DNA from: DASRIA01 sp963816975
GTDB lineage: Bacteria > Actinomycetota > Thermoleophilia > Solirubrobacterales > JBBDJG01
Length of the DNA stretch: 64,000 nt
Direction: 5' to 3'
Assembly: GCA_963816975.1 (NCBI GenBank)
Contig: CAWFMD010000005.1
Span: 124,001-188,000, forward strand
The notes under the pieces were generated by a model. That model was given only the letters and a program-made list of their open reading frames with translations, made no database searches and had not been told where the DNA came from. This document shows positions 1 to 8,499 of the stretch, one piece after another (positions within the stretch are counted from its first letter, which is position 1; the number at the start of each line of letters is the position of its first letter). The position numbers and the translations under genes are program-made.

Positions 1-964
1 GCACATAGGGCAGCGTCGCGTTGGTGAGCGCGTACGTCGATGTGATCGGTACGGCACCGGGCATGTTCGCAACGCAGTAATGGAGCACGTCGTCGACTTC
101 ATAGGTGGGGTCGCTGTGCGTCGTCGGGCGGGAGGTCTCGAAGCAGCCGCCCTGGTCGATCGAGACGTCGACGAGCACGGCGCCGGGTTTCATCAGTGCG
201 AGCTGCTCGCGCTTGACTATTCGCGGCGCGCGGGCGCCGTGCACGAGTACCGCGCCGATCACGAGGTCCGCACGCGGCAGCATCTCCTCGACGGAGAGAG
301 TGGACGAGTACACCGTCGAGGCGCGCCCTCCGAGCGCGATGTCGAGGCCGCGCAGCCGGTCGATCGACTTGTCGAATACGAGCACCTCCGCCTCCATGCC
401 GATCGCGATGAACGCCGCGTTCATGCCGACGACGCCCCCGCCGATGATCATCACGGTCGCGGCCGCGACGCCCGGCACTCCGCCGAGCAGGATTCCGCGC
501 CCGCCGAACGGCTTCTCCAGCATGAAGGCGCCCGCCTGGGTCGCGAGCTTGCCCGCGATCTCGCTCATGGGCGCGAGCAGCGGCAGCTTGCCGTCCGCGT
601 CCTCGACCGTCTCGTAGGCGACGCCGATCGCCCCCGAGGCGCACAGAGCCAGCGTCAGCTCCCGGTCGGCGGCGAGGTGCAGGTAGGTGAACAGCACCTG
701 TCCCGGGCGCAGCAGCTCGACCTCGGAAGGCTGTGGCTCCTTCACCTTGAGGATCATGTCCGCCTCGCCGAACACGGCCTCCGCGTCCGGCAGGATGCGC
801 GCACCCTGGGCGACGTATGCGTCGTCGCCGATCGAGCTGCCCGCACCCGCGGCCGCCTGCACCAGCACCTCGTGGCCGGCCTCCGCCAGCTCGCGCGCGC
901 CCGCAGGCGTCAGCGCGACCCGATACTCGTCGGGCTTGATCTCGATCGGAACGCCGACCTTCAT
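1..964 (-). CDS. ald: Alanine dehydrogenase, C-terminus cut by window edge
   Basis: NAD-dependent L-alanine dehydrogenase (alanine + NAD+ + water to pyruvate, ammonium and NADH), cytosolic. The minus strand reads MKVGVPIEIKPDEYRVALTP at the start, then LKVKEPQPSE, the glycine-rich stretch GGRGILLGGVPGVAAATVMI with IGGGVVGMNAA (Rossmann NAD site), DVSIDQGGCFETSRPTTH, and finally TSTYALTNATLPYV at the edge, all typical of Ald. 321 codons are present; the family is about 370 residues, so roughly 50 C-terminal residues lie outside. The ATG at 964-962 overlaps the stop of the upstream saccharopine-dehydrogenase-like gene (ATGA). Last gene visible of a leftward four-gene set. Inferred role: regenerating pyruvate from the alanine made by the aminotransferase of the same operon. 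Confidence 0.95.
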   Translation of the reverse strand, partial: MKVGVPIEIKPDEYRVALTPAGARELAEAGHEVLVQAAAGAGSSIGDDAYVAQGARILPDAEAVFGEADMILKVKEPQPSEVELLRPGQVLFTYLHLAADRELTLALCASGAIGVAYETVEDADGKLPLLAPMSEIAGKLATQAGAFMLEKPFGGRGILLGGVPGVAAATVMIIGGGVVGMNAAFIAIGMEAEVLVFDKSIDRLRGLDIALGGRASTVYSSTLSVEEMLPRADLVIGAVLVHGARAPRIVKREQLALMKPGAVLVDVSIDQGGCFETSRPTTHSDPTYEVDDVLHYCVANMPGAVPITSTYALTNATLPYV

Positions 965-2079
965 GCCACTGCTCCCTCCGTCACCGACACGTCGAACCTG
1001 GTGCCACGCTGCTCCAGCTCTCCGAACAGGTCATCCGGATCGACACAGCGTTCGGGAGGGAGCGCGCCGCGCGCGTCGATCCGGCCCCGCGCGAGTAGCC
1101 GCACGGCCGCCGCGGCCGGGGCACCGGTCGACACGACTCCGCCGCCGAGCCCCCACCTCTCGACCGGCGTGGTCACGGCGCGCACCCTCGTTCTGCGCCC
1201 CCCGCTGTAAGCCTCGATCACGTGCACCGACACGGTGTGGAAAGAGGGGGGCAGGGCCTCCGCCGCGGCAGCTTCGATCTGCTCCGGCGGCGCCCCCACG
1301 AGCGCTCGCACGCGCTCGAGCACCGCGGGTGAAAGCGAGAGGCGGAAGCTCGCCTGCTCGCACCCGAAGCTGTCGGGAAAGGTGCGTAGCTCCGAATGGA
1401 GGGTGCAGATCGTCTCGGCGTCGCCGATCGGCTCGCCGAACCCGACCGTCCCTCCTGCGGCGAGCGGGTCGATCTCGACCGGCGTGCCGTTCTTGATGAC
1501 GACCGGCCGCATCGTCAGCTCGTCCAGCAGCGTCTGCAGAGCGTATGGGTAGGACGGGCCGGCCGGCGGGTTGATGTCGCGCCCGGCGGCCAGTACGTCG
1601 AGGCGCTCCGGTCGCGTGCCCAGCTCGCGTACGGCCTTGACGGCCATCACGTTCGTCTTGCCCGGGCTCGAGCCCATGCCGAGCAGCGCCAGCAGTCCGG
1701 CGCGCTCGAACTCTTCGTGCATCTCCAGCTGCCTGCCCGTCAGCCAGTAAAGACCGCCCAGGTCGACGTAGTGGCAGCCGGCCTCGAGGCATGCGCGCAT
1801 GGCATCGAGGTTGATCCTGTAGCTCGCGGAGTTGACGAGCACGTCGCAATCCGACAGCTGCGCCGCGAGCCCGGAGCGCGCATCGGCCGATCGCACCTGC
1901 GCACGGGCTCCCCCGTGCTCGCGGGCGACGGCCTCCGCGCGCTCCTTGTGGACATCCAGGAGGATCAGGCCGGACACTTCGTCCGACTCAGCGAGGTCTC
2001 TGACGATCGCGGGGGCGATCGTGCCGCCGGCGCCCAGCACCGCGACGTTCATGGGGGCGGCGTGGGCGGTGGAGCTCAC
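961..2079 (-). CDS. Saccharopine-dehydrogenase-like NAD(P)-binding protein
   Basis: 372 residues. The N-terminus holds a Rossmann motif (NVAVLGAGGTIAPAIVRDL, about residues 11-29) followed by DCDVLVNSASY and GCHYVDLGG, the pattern of the saccharopine dehydrogenase / Lys9 NADP-binding fold. The C-terminal half fits the family's catalytic/dimer domain but shows no motif that fixes the substrate. Known members act on saccharopine, lysine or carboxynorspermidine; with a polyamine-type transporter next door a polyamine or lysine-derived substrate is plausible but unproven. The GTG start at 2079 has GGGAG seven bases upstream; an internal ATG at 2052 is the alternative. With the GTG start it overlaps the PucR regulator gene by 92 bases, and its stop overlaps the ald start. 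Confidence 0.75.
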   Translation of the reverse strand: MSSTAHAAPMNVAVLGAGGTIAPAIVRDLAESDEVSGLILLDVHKERAEAVAREHGGARAQVRSADARSGLAAQLSDCDVLVNSASYRINLDAMRACLEAGCHYVDLGGLYWLTGRQLEMHEEFERAGLLALLGMGSSPGKTNVMAVKAVRELGTRPERLDVLAAGRDINPPAGPSYPYALQTLLDELTMRPVVIKNGTPVEIDPLAAGGTVGFGEPIGDAETICTLHSELRTFPDSFGCEQASFRLSLSPAVLERVRALVGAPPEQIEAAAAEALPPSFHTVSVHVIEAYSGGRRTRVRAVTTPVERWGLGGGVVSTGAPAAAAVRLLARGRIDARGALPPERCVDPDDLFGELEQRGTRFDVSVTEGAVA

Positions 2080-3625
2080 CCACGAGCTCCCGCGCCTTCA
2101 GCGCCAGCCAGAACTCGATGCGGTCGCGCGCGCTCGACAAATCGCGTCCGGTGAGCTGCTCGACTCGCCGGATCCGGTAGCGCAGCGTGTGGCGGTGGCA
2201 GTAGAGCTCGCGTGCGGCGCGCTCCCACTGACCGTTGTGCTCGACAAAAGCCTCGAGCGAGCGCAGCAGCTCGCCGCCGTACTCACCCTCACCGTGCTCG
2301 ATCGGGCCCAGCACGCTCTCGCGGAACAGCCGTAGCGCCTCGTCCTCCTGCACGGAGAGCAGGAACTGGAGCGCACCGAGGTCGCGCCACGACGACACCT
2401 CGGGCGCGCGACCGTCGAGCAGCGCGCCGGCCTCGAGCGCGTAGCGGGCCTCGAAGAAGGCCCTTTTCAGCTGAGCAACGCCGCTGGTGCGGCTGGCCGC
2501 CGCCCGCACGGGGCCGTGTTCGCGGGCGAGCGCCTCGCGCGCGCGGCCGGCAAGTCCCACCGGGTCGTCGATGGAGCCGTCCACGACCGCGCACAGGAGC
2601 CCGTCGCGGGTTGCCACGAGCGCGGGGCTGCCGGCTTCGACCAGCGCCGCCTCCAGTGCATTCTCCGCGGCCTCGGGGTCACTCAGCGCGAAGATCAGCA
2701 CAGCGGCGCTCGCGCCGACGCCGAATGGACGCAGCCGCCCGCGCAACTCCGCCTCGTCCAGCTCGCCCGCGACCACCTCCGCAAGTATGTCGCCCGCCAG
2801 GCGGCGCTCCGTATCGCGTACCACGCGCCGGCGCATGAGCTCGAGCGCCACGATCGTGACGGCCTGGTGCAGGATCAGCCGCTCGAACTCACCGAGCCCG
2901 CCTCCGTCGCGGATCGCGATGATCCACGCGCGCGGGCCGCCCTGCGGCTCGGCCGTCACGGGCAGCGCGAGCGCCCGCCCGGACACCTCGTCGTGGCTGG
3001 GCTCGAAGGCCGCCGGGCGACCCGCGGCGTTGCGCGCCTCGGTCTCCGCCCGGATCGAGGCGAGCGCCCCCGGAGGCAGCTCGCGCCGGAAGTTGGCCGA
3101 CGACATCTCCTCTCCCTGCCAATCGAGCATCACGACCGTCCCGCCGATTGCGGCGGACAGCGCGCGCGCAACCTCCTGCAGCCCGCGCTGCTCGAGGACC
3201 AGCTGCTCGAGGCGGCGATGCACCGCGATTCCGCGCTGCAACACCTCGTACTGCTCGTTCACCAGCCGCGCAAACGCCTTCTCGGTGATCGCGATGAAGG
3301 GCATCTCGTAGGGCACCTCGAAAAGCGGGAACCCGAGCCGCTCCGCCTCGTCCGCCAGCGCCGCCGGGATCTGGTCGTGCTCGAGCCCCGTGCCGAACCC
3401 GAGGCCGGCCAGATGATGGTCCGTCAGCATCCGCACGAAGCTGCGCTGCTGCTCCTCTTCGGCAAGCTGGATGCCCGTCGTCAGCAGCAGCTCGCCGCCG
3501 GACATCCAGGGCGTGGGGTCGAGCAGTTCGCTGATGTGCACCCAGCGGATGGGCGACTCCGCGCCCGCCTTGCCGGCGGCGAGTGAAAGCCCGAGCTCGT
3601 CGACCAGGCTCTGAACGGTGAGCAC
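1988..3625 (-). CDS. PucR-family transcriptional regulator
   Basis: 545-residue regulator. The N-terminal PucR ligand/sensor domain is visible (MLTVQSLVDELGLSL, then SELLDPTPWMSGGELLLTTG). The middle is a GGDEF-like region, and the C-terminus carries the PucR helix-turn-helix (FVEHNGQWERAARELYCH with RHTLRYRIRRVEQLTGRDL). PucR members are usually activators of purine, amino-acid or amine catabolism genes, so it probably controls its own operon and possibly the divergent transporter. GTG start at 3625, 13 bases after the aminotransferase stop. The Arg-rich last 35 residues run past the point where such proteins normally end and are encoded in the overlap with the next gene, so they may be non-functional readthrough. 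Confidence 0.9.
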   Translation of the reverse strand: MLTVQSLVDELGLSLAAGKAGAESPIRWVHISELLDPTPWMSGGELLLTTGIQLAEEEQQRSFVRMLTDHHLAGLGFGTGLEHDQIPAALADEAERLGFPLFEVPYEMPFIAITEKAFARLVNEQYEVLQRGIAVHRRLEQLVLEQRGLQEVARALSAAIGGTVVMLDWQGEEMSSANFRRELPPGALASIRAETEARNAAGRPAAFEPSHDEVSGRALALPVTAEPQGGPRAWIIAIRDGGGLGEFERLILHQAVTIVALELMRRRVVRDTERRLAGDILAEVVAGELDEAELRGRLRPFGVGASAAVLIFALSDPEAAENALEAALVEAGSPALVATRDGLLCAVVDGSIDDPVGLAGRAREALAREHGPVRAAASRTSGVAQLKRAFFEARYALEAGALLDGRAPEVSSWRDLGALQFLLSVQEDEALRLFRESVLGPIEHGEGEYGGELLRSLEAFVEHNGQWERAARELYCHRHTLRYRIRRVEQLTGRDLSSARDRIEFWLALKARELVGELHRPRRPHERRGAGRRRHDRPRDRQRPR

Positions 3626-3638
3626 GGCGCTCCTCGCC

Positions 3639-5036
3639 CTACGCCGCCATGCGGTCCGAGGCCTCGCTCAGTACGTCCCGGAGCACGGTTTCGATCTCCT
3701 TGAACTGCTCAGGCCCCGCGACCAGCGGGGGAGCGAGCTGGACCACCGGGTCGCCGCGGTCGTCGGCCCGGCAGATCAGGCCACGCCGGTAGAGCTCGCC
3801 CGAGAGAAAGCCGCGCAGCAGCTTTTCGGACTCCGCATCGTCGAAGCTCTCCTTGGTCTGCTTGTCCTTGACGAGCTCGATCGCGTGGAAGTAGCCGGCG
3901 CCACGCACGTCACCCACGATCGGCAGGTCACGCAGCCCGTCGAGCAGGGCGCGGAACTCGCCCTCGTGCGCGCGCACGCGCCCGTTCAGGTCCTCGCGCT
4001 CGAAGATGTCGAGGTTCGCCAGCGCCACCGCTGCCGCGACCGGGTGGGCGCCGAACGTGAACCCATGCGCGAACATCGCCGTGCCGTGCATGAACGGCTC
4101 CGCGATGCGGTCCGAGACGATCACGGCGCCCATCGGCACGTACGCGGACGTCAGCGCCTTCGCGGTCGTGATGATGTCGGGAACGTAGCCGTAGCGCTCC
4201 GAGCCGAAGTAGTGGCCGAGGCGGCCCCAGCTGCAGATCACCTCGTCCGAGATCAGCAGCACGCCATGACGGTCGCAGATCTCGCGTACGCGCTGGAAGT
4301 AGCCGTCCTGCGGGACGAAGCAGCCTCCCGCGTTCTGCACCGGCTCCAGGATCACGGCCGCGACGGTCTCCGGACCCTCGAACAGGATGCGCTCCTCGAT
4401 CGCGTCGGCGGCCCAAAGCGGGTCGCGGTCGGGCGGCCAGCGGTAGCCGTTCGTGTTCGGGACGTGACATCCGCCGGGCGCGAGCGGTTCGAACGGCGTG
4501 CGCAGGGCGGTCAGGCCGGTTGCGGCCAGCGCGCCCAGGGTGGTGCCGTGGTAGGCGAGCTCACGGGCGATGATCTTCGTGCGCTTGCCCTCACCGCGAA
4601 TGTGATGGTAGTTGCGCGCGAGCTTCCAGGCGGACTCGACGGCCTCGGACCCGCCGGATGTGAAGAACACCCGGTTCAGGTCCCCGGGGGCGAGGGCGGC
4701 GACGCGCGTCGCCAGTTCGATCGCAGGCGGATGGGCATAGCTCCAGTTCACGTAGAAGCCGAGCTCGCGGGCCTGGCGGGCGGCGGCCTCGGCGAGCTCG
4801 TCGCGCCCGTGGCCGGCGTTCACGCAGAAAAGGGCGGACAGGCCGTCCAGGTACTTGTTCCCGTGCTCATCCCAGACGTAGCAGCCCTCGCCGCGCACGA
4901 TGATCGGCACGTCGTGATCTGCATAGCCGCCCATCCGGGTGAAATGCATCCACAGGTGGCGCTTGGCCTGGGCTTGAAGGGTGCCGGTGTCGGCACGAGG
5001 CGGCGCCGTTTGCTCGATTCCAACCTCTAAAGCCAT
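3639..5036 (-). CDS. Class III PLP-dependent aminotransferase
   Basis: 465 residues, fold-type I, class III (omega-amino acid / polyamine:pyruvate) aminotransferase. Visible landmarks: GxxVWDEHGNKYLDGLSALF (about 51-70), FFTSGGSEAVESAWKLAR (124-141, phosphate-binding turn), AYHGTT (161-166), ILEPVQNAGG (229-238), ISDEV with Asp264 to hold the pyridine nitrogen, and TTAKALTSAYVPMG with Lys293 as the likely Schiff-base lysine. ATG at 5036 behind a GAGAGAGG ribosome site. First gene of the leftward operon and divergent from a spermidine/putrescine-type ABC transporter, which points to an omega-amine such as putrescine, GABA or beta-alanine. Pyruvate as acceptor is suggested by ald in the same operon. 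Exact substrate unknown. Confidence 0.88.
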   Translation of the reverse strand: MALEVGIEQTAPPRADTGTLQAQAKRHLWMHFTRMGGYADHDVPIIVRGEGCYVWDEHGNKYLDGLSALFCVNAGHGRDELAEAAARQARELGFYVNWSYAHPPAIELATRVAALAPGDLNRVFFTSGGSEAVESAWKLARNYHHIRGEGKRTKIIARELAYHGTTLGALAATGLTALRTPFEPLAPGGCHVPNTNGYRWPPDRDPLWAADAIEERILFEGPETVAAVILEPVQNAGGCFVPQDGYFQRVREICDRHGVLLISDEVICSWGRLGHYFGSERYGYVPDIITTAKALTSAYVPMGAVIVSDRIAEPFMHGTAMFAHGFTFGAHPVAAAVALANLDIFEREDLNGRVRAHEGEFRALLDGLRDLPIVGDVRGAGYFHAIELVKDKQTKESFDDAESEKLLRGFLSGELYRRGLICRADDRGDPVVQLAPPLVAGPEQFKEIETVLRDVLSEASDRMAA

Positions 5037-5236
5037 CTCGGTCCTCTCTCTTGGGATGCGTACTCGACGGCCTGTATAACGTTATAGCTCGTTTGGAGCA
5101 GTCTCAAGCAGGTTTGGACCGACGCTTGGCCAAAACAATCATGCTTGACTTGTGCCGAATGGCCAACGCGCCTTCTCATACTTGGGGACCGCGCCCCTTG
5201 TGGGGCGGGTGCACGTGACGTAGCGTTGGCCGCGAG
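5037..5236. promoter_or_regulatory. Divergent promoter/operator region, aminotransferase and potA
   Basis: 200 bases between two divergent operons, less GC-rich than its surroundings. It contains a perfect 12-base palindrome TATAACGTTATA (5075-5086) and two GTTTGGA direct repeats starting at 5091 and 5112, 21 bases (two helical turns) apart. These are plausible binding sites for the PucR regulator encoded in the leftward operon. No convincing -35/-10 pair could be fixed. Confidence 0.5.
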
Positions 5237-6382
5237 ATGTCGACGGCGAGTGGCTCGGTGAGCGCGGACACCGAATCTTCGGACGGGTTGGCACGCCCCA
5301 ACGTCCAACTGGATGCAGTCACGAAGCGCTTCGGCGACCTCACGGCCGTGCGCGCGGTCGACCTGGACATCGCCGCGGGCGAGTTCTTCACCCTGCTCGG
5401 CCCCAGCGGCTGCGGAAAGACCACGACACTGCGCATGGTGGCCGGCTTCGAGCGGCCCAGCGCGGGCCGGATCCTGATCGACGGCGTCGACGTCGAGGGG
5501 ATGCCGTCCTTCAAGCGCCCGACCAACACCGTGTTCCAGAGCTATGCGCTGTTTCCGCATCTGAGCGTCGAGGACAACGTCGCGTTCGGCCTGCGCCGCA
5601 AGCGGGTCGCACGGGCCGAAGTGCGGCGTCGAGTGCACGCCGAGCTCGAGCGGGTGGGCCTCGCGGGCGAGGCCAAGCGCAAGCCGCGCCAGCTCTCGGG
5701 CGGCCAGCAGCAGCGCGTCGCGTTGGCGCGGGCGCTGATCAACCGTCCCGCCGTGCTGCTGCTCGACGAGCCGCTGGGCGCGCTCGACCTGAAGCTCCGC
5801 AAGGGACTCCAGATCGAGCTGAAGCGCATCCAGCGCGACGTCGGCATCACCTTCGTGTACGTCACGCACGACCAGGAGGAGGCGCTCACGATGTCGGATC
5901 GGATCGCGGTCATGAACCACGGTGCGATCGAGCAGCTCGCGTCCCCGGAGGAGGTCTACGAGCGGCCCGCGACGGAGTTCGTGGCCGGGTTCATCGGCGT
6001 GTCCAACCTGTTGCCCGGCGAGGTGGAGTCGGTCACCGGCGACGAGGTGTCGCTGCGGCTCGACAGCGGCCCCGTCGTGCGCACGCACGGCCGCGGCGTG
6101 CAACGGGGCGAGCGCTGCCACGGCGTGGTGCGCCCGGAGAAGCTGCGTGTCGCGCGGGTCGAGGAGCCGGCCACGCCCGGGCAGCCAAGCGTGGAGGGAG
6201 TGGTGGAGTCGGCGGTGTACCTCGGCACCGCCACCCAGATGGTGGTCCTGCTGACCGGCGACGTGCGCCTCACGGTGCTCGTGCCGAACGCCGACGAGGC
6301 CGAGCGCCAGATCTTGCCCGGCGCGGGAGCCCGCGTGCGGCTGGCATGGGCCGCGGAGCACATGCACGTGGTGGCAACCTAG
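5237..6382 (+). CDS. potA: Spermidine/putrescine-type ABC transporter ATPase
   Basis: 381-residue ATP-binding subunit that powers import by the two permeases encoded downstream, on the cytoplasmic face. Walker A GPSGCGKT (55-62), Q-loop near 101, signature LSGGQ (153-157), Walker B VLLLDE (173-178) and H-loop His211 are all intact. The region from about 290 to the end is a TOBE-type domain, typical of PotA/CysA/MalK-class ATPases. The substrate class is inferred from the neighbouring PotD-, PotB- and PotC-like proteins; iron or thiamine importers have related ATPases. First gene of the rightward operon; 29 bases separate it from the binding-protein gene. Confidence 0.9.
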   Translation: MSTASGSVSADTESSDGLARPNVQLDAVTKRFGDLTAVRAVDLDIAAGEFFTLLGPSGCGKTTTLRMVAGFERPSAGRILIDGVDVEGMPSFKRPTNTVFQSYALFPHLSVEDNVAFGLRRKRVARAEVRRRVHAELERVGLAGEAKRKPRQLSGGQQQRVALARALINRPAVLLLDEPLGALDLKLRKGLQIELKRIQRDVGITFVYVTHDQEEALTMSDRIAVMNHGAIEQLASPEEVYERPATEFVAGFIGVSNLLPGEVESVTGDEVSLRLDSGPVVRTHGRGVQRGERCHGVVRPEKLRVARVEEPATPGQPSVEGVVESAVYLGTATQMVVLLTGDVRLTVLVPNADEAERQILPGAGARVRLAWAAEHMHVVAT

Positions 6383-6411
6383 GGTTCAGTTCCTGGAAAA
6401 GAGGAGGAGCG

Positions 6412-7614
6412 GTGAGCGACAACAACGACTGGGACATCGAACGCGCGCTGGACGCAATGCTGGCTGCCGGCATCAGTCGCCGGCGCCTGATCCGGCATGC
6501 CGGGGCGGGCGCGCTCAGCCTCGGCGTGATGGGCTTCCTGGCCGCATGCGGCGGCGACAACGGCGGCCCCGGCGCCACGGCCGAGGTGATCCCGAAGGGC
6601 GAGGTCTCCGACACCCTGACCTTCTCGAACTGGCCGTACTACATCGACGTGAAGGGTAAGCAGCGCCCGACGCTGGACAAGTTCCAGAAGGAGTACGGCA
6701 CCAAGGTCAAGTACGTCGAGGAGATCAACGACAACGTGGAGTTCTTCGGCAAGGTGCGCCAGCAGTACGACCGCGGCAGCTCCGGCGGCCGCGACCTCCA
6801 CGTCGTCACGGACTGGCTCGCGAACCGCATGATCCAGCTCGGCTACGTGCAGAAGCTCGACAAGTCCGAGATGCCGAACGTCGTCAAGAACATCGAGCCT
6901 GCCGTCGCGAGCCCGGACTTCGACCCCAAGCGCGAGTTCTCGGTGCCGTGGACGTCCGGCCAGGTGCTGCTGATCTACCGCAAGGACTTGACCGGCGGAG
7001 ACCTGACGAGCATCAACGACCTGTTCGACCCGAAGTTCAAGGGCAAGGTCACGATGCTCAGCGAGATGCGCGACACGGTCGGCTCCGTGCTGCTGGGAAA
7101 CGGCGTCAAGCCCGGGGACGCGACCAAGGACCAGGCGCTGGAGGCGATCGACAAGATCGCGAAGGCCTCCCGCGACGGACAGATCCGGCGCTTCACGGGC
7201 AACGAGTACACGCGCGCCCTCGTGAGCGGCGACTCGACCGCGGTCCTGGGGTGGTCGGGGGACGCGGTGCAGCTCCAGATCGACAGCAAGAACGTCGCCT
7301 ACCGCCAGCCCGAAGAGGGGTTCATGATCTTCACCGACAGCATGCAGGTGCCGGTCGGCGCGCCGCACGCGTTCACGGCGCAGAAGTTGATGGACTTCGT
7401 CTACCGGCCGGAGATCCAGGCGGCGCTCACGGCGTACCTGAACTTCGTGCCGCCCGTGGAAGGCGTGCGCGAGATCTTCGAGCGCAGCAACCCGGAACTC
7501 GCCGAGAGCGAGCTGATCTTCCCCGACCTCGGGCTGTCCCACAACTTCAAGTCCTTCCCCGAGGACGAGGAGCGTGAGATCGAGACCGCGTTCCAGGCCG
7601 CGATCGGCACCTGA
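6412..7614 (+). CDS. potD: Polyamine-type substrate-binding lipoprotein
   Basis: 400-residue extracytoplasmic solute-binding protein of the PotD/PotF type. The GTG at 6412 is chosen because GAGGAGGAG lies at 6401-6409; an ATG at 6346 in the same frame would run through the end of potA. The N-terminus has a twin-arginine-like SRRRLIR (22-28), a hydrophobic stretch and a lipobox LAAC with Cys46, so it is probably a lipoprotein, perhaps Tat-exported. Later features include TFSNWPYYIDV, the typical start of the mature PotD fold, and NFVPPVEGVREIF near the end. It would capture substrate for PotABC. The exact ligand (putrescine, spermidine or another amine) cannot be read from sequence. Confidence 0.88.
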   Translation: MSDNNDWDIERALDAMLAAGISRRRLIRHAGAGALSLGVMGFLAACGGDNGGPGATAEVIPKGEVSDTLTFSNWPYYIDVKGKQRPTLDKFQKEYGTKVKYVEEINDNVEFFGKVRQQYDRGSSGGRDLHVVTDWLANRMIQLGYVQKLDKSEMPNVVKNIEPAVASPDFDPKREFSVPWTSGQVLLIYRKDLTGGDLTSINDLFDPKFKGKVTMLSEMRDTVGSVLLGNGVKPGDATKDQALEAIDKIAKASRDGQIRRFTGNEYTRALVSGDSTAVLGWSGDAVQLQIDSKNVAYRQPEEGFMIFTDSMQVPVGAPHAFTAQKLMDFVYRPEIQAALTAYLNFVPPVEGVREIFERSNPELAESELIFPDLGLSHNFKSFPEDEEREIETAFQAAIGT

Positions 7615-7629
7615 GGAGCGCACACCCGG

Positions 7630-8499
7630 ATGCGGTTGCTCCAAAGGCGGCAGGGCCTCCTGCCGTTCCTCCTGCTCGGCCCGGGGCTCCTGTGGCTGCT
7701 GCTGTTCTTCGCCGTCCCCATGTACTACATGGCGCAGGTCTCCCTGCAGGAGGGGTCGATCTTCACCGGCTACGAGTTCGCGTGGAACTTTCAGACGTAC
7801 ACCGACGCGATCTCGACCTACGACGAGCAAATCGTGCGCTCGTTCGCGTATGCGGGCGCGGCCACGATGCTCGCGCTCGCGATCGGCTATCCGCTCGCCT
7901 ATGCGATCGCGTTCCGCGGCGGAAAGTGGAAGACCGCGCTGCTGATGCTCGTGATCGCCCCGTTCTTCGTGACCTACCTGATCAGGACCCTCTCGTGGCA
8001 GACGATCCTGAGCGACTCGGGCGTGGTGGTGAACGTCCTGCAGGCCGTCGGGCTGGTCGCGGGCGACGGGCGCGTGCTCGCCACCACGGGTGCGGTGATC
8101 GCCGGCATCACCTACAACTTCCTGCCGTTCATGATCCTGCCCCTGTACGCGAGCCTCGAGCGGATCGACCACCGCATGTTGGAGGCGGGATATGACCTGT
8201 ACGGGTCGCGGCGCGCGGTGTTCACGCGCATCACGCTGCCGCTGTCGATGCCCGGCGTGGTCGCGGGCGGGCTGCTGACGTTCATCCCGGCGGCGGGTGA
8301 CTTCATCAACGCCGAGCTGCTGGGCACGCCCCGCCAGGCGATGATCGGGAACGTGATCCAGAGCCGCTACCTGGAGCTGACCGACTACCCGACCGCGGCC
8401 GCCCTGTCCTTCGTGCTGATGGCGCTGATCCTCGTGCTGGTCCTGCTGTGGGCCCGGATCGCGGGCACCGAGGCGCTGATGGGCGCCGAGGCACGCTGA
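7630..8499 (+). CDS. potB: ABC transporter permease, PotB type
   Basis: 289-residue membrane permease with about six predicted helices, the first at residues 12-35 (FLLLGPGLLWLLLFFAVPMY). The EAA loop that docks on the ATPase is visible near 183-208 (EAGYDLYGSRRAVFTRITLP followed by LSMPG). It forms the heterodimeric channel with the product of the next gene. The ATG at 7630 lies 15 bases after the binding-protein stop, and the TGA stop overlaps the ATG of potC (ATGA), so the two are probably translationally coupled. Confidence 0.9.
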   Translation: MRLLQRRQGLLPFLLLGPGLLWLLLFFAVPMYYMAQVSLQEGSIFTGYEFAWNFQTYTDAISTYDEQIVRSFAYAGAATMLALAIGYPLAYAIAFRGGKWKTALLMLVIAPFFVTYLIRTLSWQTILSDSGVVVNVLQAVGLVAGDGRVLATTGAVIAGITYNFLPFMILPLYASLERIDHRMLEAGYDLYGSRRAVFTRITLPLSMPGVVAGGLLTFIPAAGDFINAELLGTPRQAMIGNVIQSRYLELTDYPTAAALSFVLMALILVLVLLWARIAGTEALMGAEAR

